Shown here in pieces: positions 60,919 through 64,000 of a DNA stretch of 64,000 nt. Source of the DNA: DASUPK01 sp963724665 (GTDB taxonomy: Bacteria; Actinomycetota; Thermoleophilia; Solirubrobacterales; 70-9); NCBI GenBank assembly GCA_963724665.1, contig CAVRVH010000012.1, positions 434,001 to 498,000 on the forward strand, written 5' to 3'. The stretch's first letter is position 1, and each line of letters begins with the position of its first letter. Below the pieces are notes generated by a model. It made no database searches and was not told the DNA's origin. It saw only the letters and a program-made list of their open reading frames with translations. Both the position numbers and the translations under genes were made by a program.

Positions 60919-62532
60919 CTACTCGGAGTTCTTTTTCGGCTCGTCCGGCTTGATGTGCTGCGGCATCAGCGCGCCCGTGGAGCGGGACCGATCCTTGGAG
61001 ATCAGCTTCCGCGCCTCGGACTCCTCGTCTTCTGGCAGGAAGGTGCGGCGCAGATCGTGCGCGTCGAAGATCTCATCGAGGTCCTCGCGGGTCAGCGTCT
61101 CGCGTTCGAGCGCGTTGCTGGCCAGGTCCTCCAGGCAGCGGCGATTCACCCTCATCAGCTGACGGGCCCGCGCGTACGCCATATGAGCCAGCTCCTGGGC
61201 GTTCGCGTCGACGTCCTGGCGGGTGCGATCCGACATCGAGTAGTCACCGGTCGGCTGCGCGAGTGGCGCGCTGTCGGGCGGGCCATGTGAGATCGTCATC
61301 CCGAACTCGGTGACCATCTGGACGCAGATCTGCTGGACCCGGGCCAGGTCGTCGGCGGCTCCCGAATAGGCCTCGTCGAAGACCTCCTCCTCTGCGGCCC
61401 GGCCGCCGAGGAGGATCACGATCTCGTCCATCAGCTGCTTGCGGGAGCGCAGGTAGCGGTCCTCGCTCGGGGAGTGGGCGACGAAGCCCAGGGCGGGGCC
61501 GCGGGGAACGATGCTGAGGATCTCCGGTGGATCGAGGCCGCAGAGCCGCCGGCAGAGGGCGTGGCCGGCCTCGTGGTAGGCGACGATCCTGCGCTCGCCC
61601 TCGGTCAGGCGGCGGTTCTGCTGGGAGCCGACCGACTGGCGCAGCAGCGCCTCGTCGAGGTCCTCGCGCGCGATCGCACCCCGCCCGGCGCGGCCGGCGA
61701 TGATCGCGGCCTCGTTCAGGGCGTTGGCGAGCTGTGCTCCCGTCAGCCCGGTGGTCTTGCGGGCGACGTCGACAAGGTCGATCGTGTCGGAGAGGGTCTT
61801 GTGCTGGGCGTGCGAGCGGAGAATGGCTTCGCGGCCATCGCGGTCCGGCGGTGCCACGAGAACCTGGCGGTCGAAGCGGCCGGGGCGGAGCAGCGCCTTG
61901 TCGAGCTTCTCGATCTGGTTCGAGGCGGCGAGAACGATCACGGTGCCCGGATCGCGCTCGAAGCCGTCGAGCTCAACCAGCAGCTGGTTCAGGGCCTGCT
62001 CGCGCTCCGAGGTCCCGCCGTCGCCGGCACCCGAGCCGCGATGCCCGCCCACGGCGTCGAGCTCGTCGATGAAGATCACCGCGCGCCCCGAACTGCGCGC
62101 TTCCTTGAAGAGGCGGCGGATTCGCGCCGCGCCGCGGCCGACGAACATCTCGACGAAGCTGGATCCGGAGGCCGCGAAGAAGTCCACGCCGGCGTGAGCG
62201 GCGACGGCTCTCGCCAGCATCGTCTTGCCGGTGCCCGGCGGCCCATAGAGGAGCACGCCGCGCGGCGCCCTGGCGCCGAGGATCTCGAACCGCTTCGGGT
62301 CCTTGAGCCATTCGGCGACGTCGACCAGCTCCTCCTTCGCGGCATCGACGCCCTGGACCTCGTCCCAGAGCACGGGTTCCGTCTTGCTCGCCTTGATCGT
62401 CTCCGGGCGAGTCGAGCCCATCGTGCTCCGCAGCAGGATCACGAAGACGATCAGGATCCCGGCCGAGAAAGCGACCCCGAAGACCGGGTACCAGGTGAAG
62501 AAGAAGTCTGGAATCGATGCAAGCAGGGGCAT
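60919..62532 (-). CDS. FtsH-like AAA+ zinc metalloprotease, short N-terminus
   Basis: The 537-residue protein has one N-terminal membrane helix (VFGVAFSAGILIVFVILL) where standard FtsH has two helices and a periplasmic domain. The AAA module has GPPGTGKTMLARAVA, VIFIDELDAVGGHRG and the second-region arginines RPGRFDRQ. The protease has HEAGH in IVAYHEAGHALCRR and a third ligand Asp in GAADDLARVQQ. It should degrade membrane or cytoplasmic proteins. It is probably a paralogue beside a full-length FtsH elsewhere. ATG 62532 is used; GTG 62547 is possible. Confidence 0.9.
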   Translation of the reverse strand: MPLLASIPDFFFTWYPVFGVAFSAGILIVFVILLRSTMGSTRPETIKASKTEPVLWDEVQGVDAAKEELVDVAEWLKDPKRFEILGARAPRGVLLYGPPGTGKTMLARAVAAHAGVDFFAASGSSFVEMFVGRGAARIRRLFKEARSSGRAVIFIDELDAVGGHRGSGAGDGGTSEREQALNQLLVELDGFERDPGTVIVLAASNQIEKLDKALLRPGRFDRQVLVAPPDRDGREAILRSHAQHKTLSDTIDLVDVARKTTGLTGAQLANALNEAAIIAGRAGRGAIAREDLDEALLRQSVGSQQNRRLTEGERRIVAYHEAGHALCRRLCGLDPPEILSIVPRGPALGFVAHSPSEDRYLRSRKQLMDEIVILLGGRAAEEEVFDEAYSGAADDLARVQQICVQMVTEFGMTISHGPPDSAPLAQPTGDYSMSDRTRQDVDANAQELAHMAYARARQLMRVNRRCLEDLASNALERETLTREDLDEIFDAHDLRRTFLPEDEESEARKLISKDRSRSTGALMPQHIKPDEPKKNSE

Positions 62533-62624
62533 ATGGGGCGTCCGCACAAAGTATCGGCAGGCGAGCCCCGTGCCTGCAGCTAATTTTGATTACTTATGCG
62601 GCCGCCACAAACACCGCGGCCGGA

Positions 62625-63000
62625 TTAGGCCTCTCCGTAGAGCATGACCTTGCTGGTGTCGTCCGGATCAGCCTTGATCTGGAACTTCTTGCCGGGCTGA
62701 TAGGCGTTCACAGCGTCCTGCGTCAGGTATTGGTGGACGGTGGTGTCGTAGCTCTGGCCGTCCTCGAGCTCGACACTGACTGCGATGTCGTAGGCCTTGT
62801 TGACCGGATCCGATCCCTCACCGGACTCCGTGACCGAGTTGATGGTGGCGGTGCCGGGCGAGCCCGTTCTGGTTCAGCTTCATCGCCAGGTTGGCGTATT
62901 CGACGTCGCCTGCGGACGGGCTCATCTGACCCGCTCCCCCTTGCTGTGCCGCCTGCTGGGCCATCTCCTGGGCCTTTTTGACGTTGTCCATCAATCCCAT
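62625..63000 (-). pseudogene. Small actinobacterial hypothetical gene, frameshifted
   Basis: From ATG 63000, behind GGAGAGGAGA, the frame reads MGLMDNVKKAQEMAQQAAQQ to AMKLNQNG and then meets an early stop. Dropping one G from the GGG run (plus-strand CCC at 62863-62865) continues as SPGTATINSVTESGEGSDPV and later VSVELEDGQSYDTTVHQYL, KFQIKADPDDTSKVMLYG, stopping at 62625. The joined product of about 124 residues matches a common actinobacterial family with a Gln-rich N-terminus and a beta-rich C-terminal domain of unknown function. Sequencing error is as likely as true loss. Confidence 0.8.
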
Positions 63001-63061
63001 TTGAATCTCCTCTCCCCTTCGTCCTTGTTGGATGTCGCACTCTAACCCAGGATCTTTCGGA

Positions 63062-63067
63062 TACGTT
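63062..63067 (+). promoter_or_regulatory. Probable -10 element, leaderless cyclic-nucleotide-binding gene
   Basis: TACGTT ends eight bases before GTG 63076, in the 75-base divergent space next to the frameshifted gene. Confidence 0.45.
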
Positions 63068-63075
63068 GCCGAGTT

Positions 63076-63462
63076 GTGGACGCCGCACAGCTGAAGCGAA
63101 TTCCGCTTTTTTCGGACGCATCCGACGAGGAGCTCAAGCAGGTCGCCGCCTTCGCCGAGTCCAAGGAAGCCCCGGAGGGGGAGGTGGTCCTCGAGGAGGG
63201 CGGCTTCTCACGTGAGCTGCTCGCGATCGAGGAGGGCACCGCTGAGGTGTCCCGCGACGGCGAGAAGATCGCTGACCTCGGGCCCGGCGACGTCTTCGGC
63301 GAGGCGGGCATGCTCGACGACTCCATGCGGAGCGCAACCGTCACCGCCACCTCGCGACTCCGGATGATCAGCCTCGGGCACTTCGAGGTGAAGCGGCTGA
63401 AGAAGGATGCCCCGGGCGTCTATCGCAGCATCGAGGAGCTCGTGGAGGAGCGAAGCGAGTAG
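63076..63462 (+). CDS. Cyclic nucleotide-binding domain protein
   Basis: The 128-residue protein is a lone cNMP-binding domain: LKRIPLFSDASDEELKQVAA, GEVVLEEGGFSRELLAIEEG, and the phosphate-binding region DLGPGDVFGEAGMLDDSMRSATV. The phosphate-binding cassette keeps FGE but the Arg is in a shifted context (MRSATV), as in CRP-type sensors. There is no DNA-binding helix-turn-helix. It may act as a small sensor partner protein. It converges on the fumarylacetoacetase-family gene. Confidence 0.88.
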   Translation: MDAAQLKRIPLFSDASDEELKQVAAFAESKEAPEGEVVLEEGGFSRELLAIEEGTAEVSRDGEKIADLGPGDVFGEAGMLDDSMRSATVTATSRLRMISLGHFEVKRLKKDAPGVYRSIEELVEERSE

Positions 63463-63468
63463 TTCGGC

Positions 63469-64000
63469 TTAGGCGATCTGTGTGCGCAGATCGCCCAGGG
63501 TGGGCGAGGAGATCACGATCTCGTCGCCCGGCTTGAGCCAGACCCGAGGCTCGCGAACGCTGCCGACGCCGGATGGCGTTCCGGTCGAGACGATGTCTCC
63601 AGGCTCGAGCGTCATCCAGCGCGACAGCCTCGAGACCAGCTCGGCGACGGAGAAGATCAGGTCCGAGGTCGAAGCGTCCTGCATGCGCTCGCCGTTCAGA
63701 TCGAGCGTGAAGGAGATCGAGTCGGGGGCGCCCGCTTCGTCCGGCGTGACGATCGCCGGCCCGCAGGGCGCTGAGCCGTCGAAGACCTTGCCCGGCATCC
63801 ACTGCGGCGTCGCGAACTGGAGGTCGCGGGCGGAGAGGTCGTTGAGCAGCATGAAGCCGGCGATCGAATCCAGGCCCTGGTCCGGCTCGACGTCCTTGCA
63901 GCGCCGCCCGACGACGAAGGCGACCTCCGCCTCGTAGTCGACCTTCTCGCTGGCCGCGGGCAGCTCGACGGTGGCGTCCGGGGGAGCAAGGGCGTTGCGG
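63469..64000 (-). CDS. Fumarylacetoacetate hydrolase-family protein (partial, 5' end outside)
   Basis: The C-terminal 177 residues are in the window. They read VDYEAEVAFVVGRRCKDVEP, then FMLLNDLSARDLQ, WMPGKVFDGSAPCGPAIV, TLDLNGERMQD and PGDIVSTGTPSGVGSVREP, followed by LKPGDEIVISSPTLG. This is the FAH fold with metal-binding Glu/Asp residues. Members hydrolyse C-C bonds of acylpyruvates or decarboxylate and isomerise ring-cleavage products. The start lies beyond base 64000. Confidence 0.93.
   Translation of the reverse strand, partial: RNALAPPDATVELPAASEKVDYEAEVAFVVGRRCKDVEPDQGLDSIAGFMLLNDLSARDLQFATPQWMPGKVFDGSAPCGPAIVTPDEAGAPDSISFTLDLNGERMQDASTSDLIFSVAELVSRLSRWMTLEPGDIVSTGTPSGVGSVREPRVWLKPGDEIVISSPTLGDLRTQIA

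Overview
The window reads as one contiguous chromosomal segment of a high-GC actinobacterium, most likely class Thermoleophilia (Solirubrobacterales or a relative). That placement is inference. It rests on GC-rich coding sequence with frequent GTG and TTG starts, a CGAAC-N4-GTTCG SOS box, a dnaK-grpE-dnaJ-hspR operon, many genes that look leaderless (TANNNT 6-9 bases before the start codon), tRNA genes without an encoded CCA, and several secreted proteins with Lys/Arg-rich tracts. No rRNA, CRISPR array, insertion sequence or prophage was seen. No gap between genes exceeds about 170 bases.

Layout. 1-3000: the 3' end of thiG, a hypothetical gene, then an SOS-boxed Rv2578c-type radical SAM gene interrupted by a LAGLIDADG intein. 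3-7.3 kb: a sulfate ABC importer operon (sbp-cysT-cysW-cysA) with a palindrome in its promoter region and a cysteine-free Rrf2/CymR-like regulator gene just beyond it. 7.4-8 kb: tRNA-Lys and a small HNH nuclease. 8-21.3 kb: a long minus-strand purine cluster (GYD gene-purD-purE-purB-thioredoxin-fold gene-purC-purS-purQ-purL-secreted beta-propeller-purF-SnoaL gene-purN-purH), mostly joined by 1-4 base overlaps; purM and purK are absent. 21.4-25.5 kb: a methyltransferase, an enoyl-CoA hydratase-family protein and a cell-wall hydrolase pair. 25.5-33.8 kb: the heat-shock block (clpB; dnaK-grpE-dnaJ-hspR) with two small plus-strand genes between. 33.9-37.3 kb: a secreted nuclease/phosphatase-like protein, a cytochrome c coupled to nth, and a frameshifted alpha/beta hydrolase.

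37.4-45.5 kb is the most distinctive region. It is a plus-strand run of two Aur1-like PAP2 membrane proteins flanking a polytopic GT-C-like protein, a CDP-alcohol phosphatidyltransferase, myo-inositol-1-phosphate synthase, a glycosyltransferase-4/PHP-phosphoesterase fusion whose GT active-site glutamates are replaced, and a uracil-DNA-glycosylase-like protein whose catalytic motifs are missing. I read it as an inositol phospholipid synthesis and head-group modification locus. A secreted endoglycoceramidase-like GH5 enzyme lies beside it.

45.5-64 kb holds a MarR/MFS efflux pair with textbook divergent promoters, an LLM oxidoreductase coupled to an RNA m5U methyltransferase, an M3-like peptidase, two coiled-coil proteins, a second nuclease/phosphatase-like protein, argF, tRNA-Glu, lgt, an ATP-grasp/membrane/SDR operon, a secreted S15-type hydrolase, tRNA-Val, a short FtsH-like protease, a second frameshifted gene, a cyclic-nucleotide-binding protein and a partial fumarylacetoacetase-family gene. 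The two frameshifts look like one-base insertions in G/C runs, so sequencing error is as likely as true gene decay.
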